From positions 62,001 to 126,000 of the forward strand of contig CAWIMX010000002.1 in assembly GCA_963837345.1 (NCBI GenBank): DNA of 64,000 bases. Direction: 5' to 3'. The translations under genes were made by a program, and so were the position numbers. The stretch comes from CAWIMX01 sp963837345 (lineage in GTDB: Bacteria > Acidobacteriota > Vicinamibacteria > Vicinamibacterales > CAVVIG01). Positions 32,984 through 40,869 of this stretch are shown here, piece after piece (position 1 is the first letter of the stretch; each line of letters begins with the position of its first letter). The notes beneath the pieces are model-generated. The model was not told the DNA's origin and searched no databases. It saw nothing but the letters and a program-made list of their open reading frames with translations.

Positions 32984-35285
32984 CGGGGCCCCTGCCACTC
33001 GGACCGGGGCCGAACTTCCCGATCGCGTAGTCGCGGACGCCGCGGAGGACGCCGCCGACGCGCCCCAACCGGGTGCCGCCGCCCGCGCGCAGGGCGTGGG
33101 CGAGGTTGAGGGAGACGATCGATCCGGCACGCAGCCACGAGGGCAGCCGCCCGCTCAGCGGAGCGGCGCGTCGGGCCAGGAGCAGGTGATTGCGCGCCCC
33201 GAAATACAGCGCGAGGGGCGCGTTCGCCCCGATCGACCGGCCGCCTTCGTGGTACACGACGGCGCCGGCGGCCACGATCGTCGCAAAGCCGGCGCGCCGC
33301 GCACGCAGGCAGAAGTCCAGATCCTCGAACCCGAAGAAGTAGTCTTCGTCGAAGAGGCCCGCGGCGTCGAACACGTCGCGCCGGACGAGCATGAAACAGC
33401 CGGCGACGGCGTCGACGACCTCGGTGCCGCCCATCAGCCGGCTCTGGGCCGCCTCGCCGGCATGCCGCACCCGCAGGCGTCCGCTCGAGCGCCCGAACGA
33501 CAGCCCCTGCGACTGGACGCGGTCGGGGCTCGATCGCGCGAGAACCAACGGTCCGGCAATGCCCGCGGCCGGGGTGGCGTCGAGCGCGCGCACCAGCCGC
33601 GTCATGCAGTCGGGCGGGACGACGACGTCGCTGTTGGCCAACAAGACGAAGGCCGCGCCCCCGTCGAGCGCCCGCCGGATTCCCGCGTTCATCCCGCCCG
33701 AAAAGCCGCGATTGGCGCGTGTTTCGACGCGCGCCACTCGATTGTTGGCCTCGGCGCGAAGGCGATCCAGGTTGGCGGCGAGCCGGTCGACGTCGGCTGG
33801 TTCATTGTTGACGACGATGACCTCGTCGGGCCGGCCGTGCGATGCCAGGAGCGAGGTGACCGCGAGATGCGTGTCGTCCGGCGTGCGGTAGTTGAGTACG
33901 ACGGCGGCGACGCGCGTCGCGGCAGCCCGCGCGCGCGATGCTCTGTAGACGCGTCGGGCCGTCGCGACGTCGTCGGCGATGTCCCGGACGGCCGGGAGGC
34001 CGGCGCGCAGTCGCTGCAGCAGCGTGGGGTCGTCGATCAGGCGCGTCAGAGCGCGAGCCAGATCCGCGGGGTTCCCAGGCTCGAACAGCAGCCCGTTCGT
34101 GCCGTCCTTCACGATCTCCGGAATGCCCCCCGTTCGCGACGCCACGACCGGCACGCCGGCCAGGAACGCCTCTTGGACCACGAGCGGGCTGTTCTCCGGC
34201 CAGATGGAGGGCACGGCCAGCACGTCGATTGCCGAGAGCATGTCGGCCACGCGCTCGTGCGCGATTGCGCCGTGCGTCGTGACCCCCTCCCTGGCGAGGA
34301 GCGGGGCCAGCTGCTGTCGGTAGCGGTCATCGCCATGGTAGCCGGCGATCGGGCCGATGAGGTCGACCGAGGCCGCGCCTGACCGCAGCCGGGCAAACGC
34401 GTCGAGCAGCACGTGCGGTCCTTTCGAGACCATCAGCGTGCCCAGGAATCCGATGCGCAACCGATGCGACGTCGTCCGCGCCGTGCCGGCGTACCGCGTG
34501 CGGTCGAAGCCGTAGGGCGCGAACGTGATTCGTTCGGGCGCGACGCCGAAGCGAACGAAGCGGTCGCGAATGAAGCGAGAGGGCGCGAGAAACCGCGTGA
34601 CGGCCGCGGTCACGCCCCGCATGTGCTCGAGGCGCGCGGCTGCCTGGTGCTGCGCGTGCCAGTCGTTGCCGAAAGTTGACGCCAGCCGGCTGGCCGCACG
34701 ACGCAGACCTCGTCCGGCGCCGGCAGGCACCCATCGATCGACGTGCCGCAGGGCGGCCGCCCCCACGAAGGCCGCGGCCGGCAGACCGGCGGCAGTCCCC
34801 AGACAGCTCCGGCATCCGGGTGGATCGCAGGCTTCCGGGCCGTCGCACACGCGATAGTCGACGTCGAGGAGCTGGCCCCGATGACAGATCAGCCAGTAGT
34901 CGTGCAGCGTCACGATGCGCGGGATGCGCCGGGCGGCGAGCGCATGGACGATCGATGTCGAGAGGCCGGTGAGGTGATGGATGTGCGCGACGTCGGGCTC
35001 GACCTCGTCGATGATCCGTTCGGCCAGCGCCCCGATCGTCGGGTGCTGGTACGTGTCCGCGAACGCCCGCACGGCGCTGAAGGTGTTGTTGAGCCACACC
35101 ACGCGCACGCCATCTTCTTCGGTCGATCGCACCTCGAACTCGGGCCGGGTCGGATCCTGCGCACGCGAGAGGACGACGACATCGTCGCCGGCCGCGCGCA
35201 ATGCCCGCGCGTGCGCGCGCGCATAGATCTCGGCCCCGCCCGAGGCGGCCGGCGGGTACCCGTGAGTCACGACCAGCACCCGCAC
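32919..35285 (-). CDS. Bifunctional GT4-GT2 glycosyltransferase
   Basis: This 788-residue protein starts at a GTG overlapping the preceding TAG by one base (TAGTG). The N-terminal domain (about 1-400) is GT4: VLVVTHGYPPAASGGAEIYARAHARAL, a cysteine cluster (CDGPEACDPPGCRSCLG) that may bind metal, LRIGFLGTLMVSKGPHVLLDAF and PENSPLVVQEAFLAGVPVV. The C-terminal domain (about 430-700) is a GT2 of the rhamnosyltransferase type: AAVVLNYRTPDD, VNNEPAD, NRGFSGGMNAGIRRAL, NSDVVVPPDC and DEDYFFGFEDLDFCLRARRAG. The order is the reverse of the 843-residue fusion. The C-terminal tail is antisense to the DUF2304 gene. Confidence 0.86.
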   Translation of the reverse strand: MRVLVVTHGYPPAASGGAEIYARAHARALRAAGDDVVVLSRAQDPTRPEFEVRSTEEDGVRVVWLNNTFSAVRAFADTYQHPTIGALAERIIDEVEPDVAHIHHLTGLSTSIVHALAARRIPRIVTLHDYWLICHRGQLLDVDYRVCDGPEACDPPGCRSCLGTAAGLPAAAFVGAAALRHVDRWVPAGAGRGLRRAASRLASTFGNDWHAQHQAAARLEHMRGVTAAVTRFLAPSRFIRDRFVRFGVAPERITFAPYGFDRTRYAGTARTTSHRLRIGFLGTLMVSKGPHVLLDAFARLRSGAASVDLIGPIAGYHGDDRYRQQLAPLLAREGVTTHGAIAHERVADMLSAIDVLAVPSIWPENSPLVVQEAFLAGVPVVASRTGGIPEIVKDGTNGLLFEPGNPADLARALTRLIDDPTLLQRLRAGLPAVRDIADDVATARRVYRASRARAAATRVAAVVLNYRTPDDTHLAVTSLLASHGRPDEVIVVNNEPADVDRLAANLDRLRAEANNRVARVETRANRGFSGGMNAGIRRALDGGAAFVLLANSDVVVPPDCMTRLVRALDATPAAGIAGPLVLARSSPDRVQSQGLSFGRSSGRLRVRHAGEAAQSRLMGGTEVVDAVAGCFMLVRRDVFDAAGLFDEDYFFGFEDLDFCLRARRAGFATIVAAGAVVYHEGGRSIGANAPLALYFGARNHLLLARRAAPLSGRLPSWLRAGSIVSLNLAHALRAGGGTRLGRVGGVLRGVRDYAIGKFGPGPSGRGPAIGAVGPGDREAPRTGSPSLR

Positions 35286-36214
35286 TACGCCGCCTCCATT
35301 CGAGACGGTCGACGCCGGACGGCGGCGCGCGCGCCGAGGTACTGGCCGAGGGGCCACGCGACGGCGAGGGCGGCGGCCCGCGACCACGAAGAGCCGCGCG
35401 GATCCTGCTGGCGGCAGCGCACGTGGAGTGACAGCGACGAGAAGACCGCGCGAGCGAGCGCCGGCGCCGTCGGTATCGTGTGCACCTCGAACAGCTCGTT
35501 CAGCTGTCGGTGCAACTGATACGTCCGCAGGAACTCGTAGCGAGCCGGCCGGTCGTGCGAATGAACGACAACGGCTTCCGGCACATAGGCGAGCATATGC
35601 CCGGCGAGGAGCACGTCCTTCGCCCAACCGAGATCCTCGGCAATCGGCATCGATGGGAACGGATGCGACTGCCAGACCGAACGACGGATGCAGGAGCACA
35701 CGTTGTCGAACGTACAGCGGTCGAGGCGGTCGAGCGGAGAAAGACGCACGAACTCGCCGCGATCGAGCGCGAGCAGCCTGGGCGCGTCCCGCGTCGCCGC
35801 CCATTGCGCCAGGTAGTGACGCGTCAGGGCGCTCGCCTCGGGCCGGGGCACCTGGCGGGCGAACGTCCCGGCCAGCCGCGCGTCGGTGAAGAGGGGAGAC
35901 GCGAGCGTTGCCAGCCAGGAACTCGACGCCGGCCATGCGTCCTGCACGAGCAGGACGACGAAGTCGCCGGCGGCGCGCGAGATGCCCAGGTTGCGCGTCG
36001 CGCCGTGATTGAACGACCCGGCAGGAATGGTGATGAGCTGGTCCACCCGGGCGCGGAGCAGGTCGGAGGTGCCGTCGGTCGACGACGAATCGACGGCGAT
36101 CACTTCGAACGGGAAGCCTGTCTGCTGGGCGGCCAGTCGATCCAGGAGCTCGGGAAGAGTCCCCGCGCCATTCCGGGTAGGCACGACGACGGACACGAGC
36201 GGACGGCCGATCAT
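35285..36214 (-). CDS. Glycosyltransferase family 2 (rhamnosyltransferase-like)
   Basis: This 309-residue GT-A protein has VSVVVPTRNGAGTLPELLDRL, VDSSSTDGT and GSFNHGATRNLGISRAAGDFVVLLVQDAWP, the last being a strong mark of the RfbN/rhamnosyltransferase-like subgroup (FNHG...TRN...QDA). IAEDLGWAKDVLLAG carries the acidic catalytic pair. The ATG at 36214 overlaps the upstream stop (ATGA), and its TAG overlaps the GTG of the next gene. It acts in the cytoplasm on a nucleotide sugar, probably dTDP-rhamnose, though no rml genes are in the window. Confidence 0.88.
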   Translation of the reverse strand: MIGRPLVSVVVPTRNGAGTLPELLDRLAAQQTGFPFEVIAVDSSSTDGTSDLLRARVDQLITIPAGSFNHGATRNLGISRAAGDFVVLLVQDAWPASSSWLATLASPLFTDARLAGTFARQVPRPEASALTRHYLAQWAATRDAPRLLALDRGEFVRLSPLDRLDRCTFDNVCSCIRRSVWQSHPFPSMPIAEDLGWAKDVLLAGHMLAYVPEAVVVHSHDRPARYEFLRTYQLHRQLNELFEVHTIPTAPALARAVFSSLSLHVRCRQQDPRGSSWSRAAALAVAWPLGQYLGARAAVRRRPSRMEAA

Positions 36215-37609
36215 GGCGCCGCAAGCTCCGGACGCCGGCGGCCGATCACCGCCGCGTACAGCTCCTCCCACTCGCCGGCGTCTTCCGCGATCGACTTCGA
36301 TCTGGGCCGCGAGCGCGCTCCTTCTCTGAGACGTCCGAGCAGCGCCCGATCGTCCAGGAGCCGGTTGAGAGCGGCGGCGAGCGCCGGAGCGGATGCCGAG
36401 TCGTAGAGCAGCCCGTCGACGTCGTGTCTGATGAGCTCGGGAATGCCTCCGATGTCGGCGCCGACGACGGGCACGCCGGCCGCCAGCGCCTCCCGCACGA
36501 CGAACGGTGAATTCTCGAGCCACAGCGACGGAACGACCAGCACATCGAGCTGGGCGTACACCCGGCCCGCGTCATGGCGATCGAAGGGGCCCATCCAGTG
36601 GACCGGACGGCCGACGGCTGCGGCCCTCAGCGTCGAGACGTAGTCGGGGAAGGTGCTCGGGCTGCCGAAGATCTTCAGGAGATAAGACCGCGTCGGAATG
36701 CCGGCCAGCGCGTCGAGCAGGACGTGCACCCCCTTGTGCCAGACCAATGTGCCGACGTATCCGATACGAAGGGGGCCCTCAGGCGCGCTCTCCGGAAGGG
36801 TGGCGGTTGTCAGCGGCTCCAGACCATAGCCGGACACGCGCAACTTCGTGGAGGCGATGCCGAGCCTCTCGAACTCGCGTGCGATGGAAGCCGACGGCGC
36901 CACAAACGCGTCGACCAGGTCGAACACGCGCCGGGCCGCCGCCAGCCTGGCTTCGATGGCCTCCCGCGTGGCTGGAACCCGCTGCGCGCGACGAACGAGG
37001 GCGGCCGCAAGCCCGGTGAGCCGCGGGGCGCTCCGCACCGCGGCGTGCGCGGCCCTGAGGACACGGAGCGGCGCGACGGTGGCCTTTGCGAGGGCGCCGA
37101 ACGAGGCCTGGGCGGCAAACGGCGATTCGCCGAAACACCGGGCGCAGCGATCGGTGTCGATGTCGGTGCAGACGTGTGCATCGGCCCGATGGACGCGCTG
37201 GCCGCCCGACGGACAGACCAGCGTGTAGTCGTGCAGCGTGGCGACGACAGGGATCCCCCGGGCCCTGGCGGCGGCCGGCAGGTCGAACGACAGGTTCAGC
37301 AGGTTGTGGACGTGGACAATGTCGGGCTGCACCATCTCGAGCACCTGCTCGAGTCGGGCGCCAATCAGCGGCGGACCGGTAGGTGTGCTCGAACGTGCCG
37401 CACACCCAGTTGTTGGCAATTTCGACGACCGCCAGCCCCTGGCAGACCCGCCAGGCCAGGTGGCCGTGCGGCCGCCCGCCGTCGAAGTCGGCGCAGACGA
37501 TCGTGACGTCGTGGCGGACGGCCAGTTCGTGGCACAGCCCGAGGGCGTAGAGCTCCGAGCCCGCCTGGTGGCGGGGCAGGAAGTCGTGGATGGCGTGCAG
37601 GATACGCAG
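36211..37609 (-). CDS. Glycosyltransferase family 4 (one-base frameshift, unclear start)
   Basis: The main frame encodes residues from PPLIGARLEQVLEMVQPDIVHVHN to the end, with VVATLHDYTLVC, a cysteine group (CTDIDTDRCARCFGES), LRIGYVGTLVWHKGVHVLLDAL and ENSPFVVREALAAGVPVV. The N-terminal GT4 part (LRILHAIHDFLPRHQAGSEL, then LAWRVCQGLAVVEIANN) is in another frame; removing one base near 37376-37380 joins them into about 465 residues. No ATG, GTG or TTG precedes the N-terminal motif in that frame after an in-frame TAG; the likeliest start is CTG at 37607-37609, or a second indel hides the true start. It resembles the 788-residue protein's GT4 half. The stop overlaps the GT2 gene. Confidence 0.75.
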
Positions 37610-37643
37610 ACCCTGATTATCGCCCGTTCGCCCGCCTGCAGCC

Positions 37644-37672
37644 TTGATTGCCCGGGGGGGCTATCGTACGAT
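37644..37672 (+). promoter_or_regulatory. Candidate sigma-70 promoter
   Basis: TTGATT at 37644-37649 and TACGAT at 37667-37672 are 17 bases apart and lie 32 bases before the ATG at 37705. The site is in the divergent gap between the glycan locus and the coiled-coil gene. Confidence 0.45.
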
Positions 37673-37704
37673 CCGGTTCGAGCCGAGAACCAGACAGGGG
37701 AACC

Positions 37705-38334
37705 ATGCGTTACCAGTTGTCGTGGCCTGCCGCTCTCGTGACCGTGTCGCTCCTGGGCGCCGCGGCCGCGCCGGCTTTCGCCCAGTCGCTGGCGGACGTC
37801 GCCCGCCAGGAGGCCGAACGCCGCAAGAAGATCGCCGAGCCGTCCAAGGTCTACACCGAAAAGGATTTGAAGCCGGTACCGCCGCCGAGCACGCCGCCGC
37901 CGGGCGCCTCGGACGCGGCGCCCGCGGCCGACGCGGGCGACCAGCCGGCTGATGCCGAACCCGGTACCGACGCCGGCACCGAGCCGGCGGCGCCGGCCGA
38001 GGCGAGTGCGTCGGGCGACACCGCCGCTCCCCCTGCCCCCGGCAGCACCCGGACCCAGACCGAGTGGGCGAGCGGGATGAAGACGCGGCAGGACAAGCTC
38101 GAGCGCGATCGCGTGCTCCTCCAGTCGGTGCAGAACCGCGTGGACAGCCTCACCGCCGACTTCTCGGCGCGCGACGATCCCGCCCAGCGGGACCTGATTG
38201 CGCAGGATCGCCAGCGCTCGCTCGACGAGCTCGATCGTCTGCGCAAGGACATCGCCACCGATCAGCAGGATATTTCCGATTACGAAGAAGAGGCCCGACG
38301 GGCCGGTGTCCCGTCCGGCTGGCTCCGGAACTGA
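37705..38334 (+). CDS. Periplasmic coiled-coil protein of unknown function
   Basis: This 209-residue protein has a signal peptide (about 1-27, cut near AFAQS), an Ala/Pro/Asp-rich disordered middle (about 60-125), and a C-terminal coiled coil (about 130-200: RQDKLERDRVLLQSVQNRVDSL and DRQRSLDELDRLRKDIATDQQDISDYEEEA). The short segment LADVARQEAERRKKI after the signal is also helical. An ACAGGGGAA sequence precedes the ATG. No enzymatic motif is present. It directly abuts the NtrC-type regulator downstream and is probably transcribed with it. The family is not recognised. Confidence 0.8.
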   Translation: MRYQLSWPAALVTVSLLGAAAAPAFAQSLADVARQEAERRKKIAEPSKVYTEKDLKPVPPPSTPPPGASDAAPAADAGDQPADAEPGTDAGTEPAAPAEASASGDTAAPPAPGSTRTQTEWASGMKTRQDKLERDRVLLQSVQNRVDSLTADFSARDDPAQRDLIAQDRQRSLDELDRLRKDIATDQQDISDYEEEARRAGVPSGWLRN

Positions 38335-39762
38335 TTGGCTGTATCGACCCGCCGGTCCGCCGGCTTCCCTATCCTGCTCGTCGAAGACAAGGACTCGCTG
38401 CGCGCGATGCTCCGGCACGCGCTCGAGAGCCAGGGCCATGCTGTCGTCGAGGCCCGCGACCAGCGGGAGGCGGTGCGCGCGCTGCAATCGACGCGGCCGG
38501 CGGTGGTCGTCTCGGATCTGCGCCTGCCCGAGGGCGACGGCCTTGGCGTCCTGCGCGCGGCCAAGGACTTCGATCCGGCCCTCCCGGTCATCATGATGAC
38601 GGCGTTCGGCAGCATTCAGGACGCCGTGTCGGCCATGCAGGACGGCGCGCTCGACTTCCTCGCCAAGCCCGTCGATCCCGACCATCTGCTGCTGCTCGTC
38701 GAGCGGGCCCTGGCGCAACAGCGCCTGGCGACCGAGAACATGCTGCTTCGCGAAGAACTGGCCGCGCGGCGGGGCGCGCCGCAGATCGTCGGCGAGGATC
38801 CCAAGCTGAAACAGATGTCGGCGGCGCTCCATCGCGCGGCGTCGACCGATGCCACCGTGCTCATCGAAGGGGAGAGCGGCACGGGCAAAGAGCTCTTCGC
38901 GCGGGCGCTGCACGCGCTCAGCGGGCGCGCCGACGGGCCGTTCGTGGCCATCAACTGCGCGGCCATCCCGGAGACGCTGCTCGAGACCGAGCTCTTCGGG
39001 CACGAGAAGGGCGCGTTCACCGGCGCGGCGGCCCGGAAGCCGGGCAAGTTCGAGCTGGCCCATCGCGGGACGCTCTTCCTCGACGAGATTGGCGATCTCC
39101 CGCTCGCGCTGCAGGCCAAGATCCTGCGCGCCCTCGAACTGAAACGCTTCGAGCGGGTCGGGGGCACGGCCTCGCTGCAGGTCGACGTGCGCGTGGTCGC
39201 CGCCACCAACAAGCAGCTGAAGGCGGCCGTGGCGGCCCGGCAGTTCCGCGAGGATCTGTACTTCCGTCTCTCGGTCTTCCCGATCACCGTGCCGGCGCTC
39301 CGCGAACGGCCCGACGACATCCCGCTCCTGGCGCGTCACTTCGTCGACCGGTTCTGCAAGGACCTGAACAAGAAGTCGTTCACGCTCGCGCCCTCCGCCG
39401 TGCAGGCGCTCGTGCAGTATCCGTGGCCGGGCAACGTGCGCGAACTTCAGAATTGCATCGAGCGGGCGGTGATTCTGACCGAGGGCGAGACGATCCACGC
39501 CCGCCACCTGCAGCTGGTCGCGGTGGATGCCGCCCCGGCCGAGTCGGCCGGCGGCGCCGCCGGCGCGCACCCGCTGGCCGCGGTGGACCTGTCGGGCACG
39601 CTCGCGGAGGCGTCGCGGCGCGCGCAGGCCGCGCTCGAACAGTGGAAGATCGAGCAGGCGCTCAAGGATGCGCAAGGCGACAAGGGCCGCGCGGCCGAAG
39701 CCCTGCAACTCAGCTACAAGGCGTTGCTGGCGAAGCTCCGGGAGTACGCGATCACTTCTTGA
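38335..39762 (+). CDS. Sigma-54-dependent response regulator, NtrC family
   Basis: This 475-residue regulator has a receiver domain (about 12-125, phospho-acceptor Asp61 in SDLRLP), a AAA+ domain with Walker A GESGTGKE (about 179-186), GAFTGA (226-231) and a Fis-type C-terminal helix-turn-helix (GDKGRAAEALQLSYKALLAKL). It starts at a TTG immediately after the upstream stop, with no gap; no ATG or GTG precedes the receiver. No kinase lies beside it. The NtrB-like kinase in the pilD operon is a possible partner by type only. Its last 11 bases overlap aroB on the other strand. Confidence 0.9.
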   Translation: MAVSTRRSAGFPILLVEDKDSLRAMLRHALESQGHAVVEARDQREAVRALQSTRPAVVVSDLRLPEGDGLGVLRAAKDFDPALPVIMMTAFGSIQDAVSAMQDGALDFLAKPVDPDHLLLLVERALAQQRLATENMLLREELAARRGAPQIVGEDPKLKQMSAALHRAASTDATVLIEGESGTGKELFARALHALSGRADGPFVAINCAAIPETLLETELFGHEKGAFTGAAARKPGKFELAHRGTLFLDEIGDLPLALQAKILRALELKRFERVGGTASLQVDVRVVAATNKQLKAAVAARQFREDLYFRLSVFPITVPALRERPDDIPLLARHFVDRFCKDLNKKSFTLAPSAVQALVQYPWPGNVRELQNCIERAVILTEGETIHARHLQLVAVDAAPAESAGGAAGAHPLAAVDLSGTLAEASRRAQAALEQWKIEQALKDAQGDKGRAAEALQLSYKALLAKLREYAITS

Positions 39763-40837
39763 ACCCGGTCCGCTTGAGCGCGGCCGCGATCTCTTTCGGC
39801 GTCACGTCGTTCACGATGGTCGTGGCGCCGATCGCCGTGGGCAGCACGAAGTGCAGCCGTCCGGCAACCACTTTCTTGTCGTGGGCCATGGCCTCGATCA
39901 CGTCGCGGCCCGGCACGTCGGCCACCGGGGGCAGCGGTCCGAGGCTGGCGATGAGATCACCGAGCGCCCGCCGGTCGGCCGGCGCGAGTGCGCCCCTGAC
40001 CACGGCGATCTCCGCGGCGACGAGCATTCCGTACGCGACGGCCTCGCCGTGGCGATACCGCCGGTACTTCGTGACCGCTTCGAGGGCGTGGCCCGCAGTG
40101 TGGCCGAAGTTCAGAATGCGTCGCAGCCCGGACTCGCGCTCGTCGGCCGCCACCACGTCGGCCTTGATACGGCACGACGCGGCGATGACCGCGTCGAGCA
40201 CGTCGGGGTCGCGCCCGAAGATCGCGTCCTTGGCCGTCGCCACGCGCGTGAACAGCGCCGGGCTCGACGTCATGCCGTACTTCACGACTTCGTAGAGTCC
40301 GGCCCGGAACTCCCGCCGCGGCAGCGTGGCGAGCACCAGCGGATCGATGACCACCGCGTGCGGCTGATGGAACGCGCCGATGAGGTTCTTGCCGAGCGGG
40401 TGGTTCACGCCGACCTTGCCGCCGATCGCGGCGTCGACCTGGGCGAGCAAGGTCGTCGGCACGTGGACCACGGGCACGCCGCGCAGATAGGTCGCCGCCG
40501 CAAACCCGGCCATGTCGGTGATCACGCCGCCCCCCACCGTGACGATCGTCGACGATCGTTCGGCGTTCGCACGGACGAGCGCGTCATAGATCCTGGTGAC
40601 CGTCGGGAGCTGCTTGTAGCGTTCGCCATCGGGCACGAGGATGGGCTCGACGGCGCCCAGCCCGCGGACGACGCGCGATCCATGGAGCCGCCAGACCAGC
40701 GGGCTCGACACGACGAACCGCCGCCCGGGCACCTTCAGCTCGTCGAGGAGGCGTCCTATGCCGTCGAGCACCCCCCCCGCCAGCAGGATCGGATACCGGC
40801 GGGAGGCCGTGGCGACATCGATGCGGACCGGAGTCAT
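39752..40837 (-). CDS. aroB: 3-Dehydroquinate synthase
   Basis: This 361-residue enzyme converts DAHP to 3-dehydroquinate in the shikimate pathway, using NAD and a divalent metal. Key family segments are TVGGGVITDMAGFAAATYLRG (NAD binding), PTTLLAQVDAAIGGKVGVNH, KNLIGAFHQP, LYEVVKYG and the metal-ligand region LNFGHTAGHALE with YRHGEAVAYGM. Length is normal. It is alone on its strand here, divergent from nadB with only 32 bases between the starts, where a perfect palindrome lies. Confidence 0.95.
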   Translation of the reverse strand: MTPVRIDVATASRRYPILLAGGVLDGIGRLLDELKVPGRRFVVSSPLVWRLHGSRVVRGLGAVEPILVPDGERYKQLPTVTRIYDALVRANAERSSTIVTVGGGVITDMAGFAAATYLRGVPVVHVPTTLLAQVDAAIGGKVGVNHPLGKNLIGAFHQPHAVVIDPLVLATLPRREFRAGLYEVVKYGMTSSPALFTRVATAKDAIFGRDPDVLDAVIAASCRIKADVVAADERESGLRRILNFGHTAGHALEAVTKYRRYRHGEAVAYGMLVAAEIAVVRGALAPADRRALGDLIASLGPLPPVADVPGRDVIEAMAHDKKVVAGRLHFVLPTAIGATTIVNDVTPKEIAAALKRTGFKK

Positions 40838-40847
40838 GAAGACGCGG

Positions 40848-40862
40848 GTGTTAGGATAACAC
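40848..40862. promoter_or_regulatory. Perfect palindrome between aroB and nadB
   Basis: GTGTTA-GGA-TAACAC is a 15-base inverted repeat with 6-base arms in the 32-base divergent gap. It overlaps -10-like sequences on both strands (TAGGAT for nadB, TATCCT for aroB), so a bound regulator could control both genes. The regulator is unknown. Confidence 0.5.
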
Positions 40863-40869
40863 CTCGACC

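Noticed and set aside
29654..37609. Glycan locus as a polyketide or nonribosomal peptide cluster
   Set aside because: No carrier, condensation, adenylation or ketosynthase motif occurs; all genes fit glycosylation and export.
36211..39708. A single 1165-codon minus-strand protein spanning the GT4 gene and the NtrC region
   Set aside because: Only the part below about 37380 has GT4 motifs; the rest is antisense to the regulator and coiled-coil genes.
11879..39762. The NtrB-like kinase and the NtrC-like regulator at 38335 as a proven pair
   Set aside because: They are 25 kb apart with no shared operon; only their families match.
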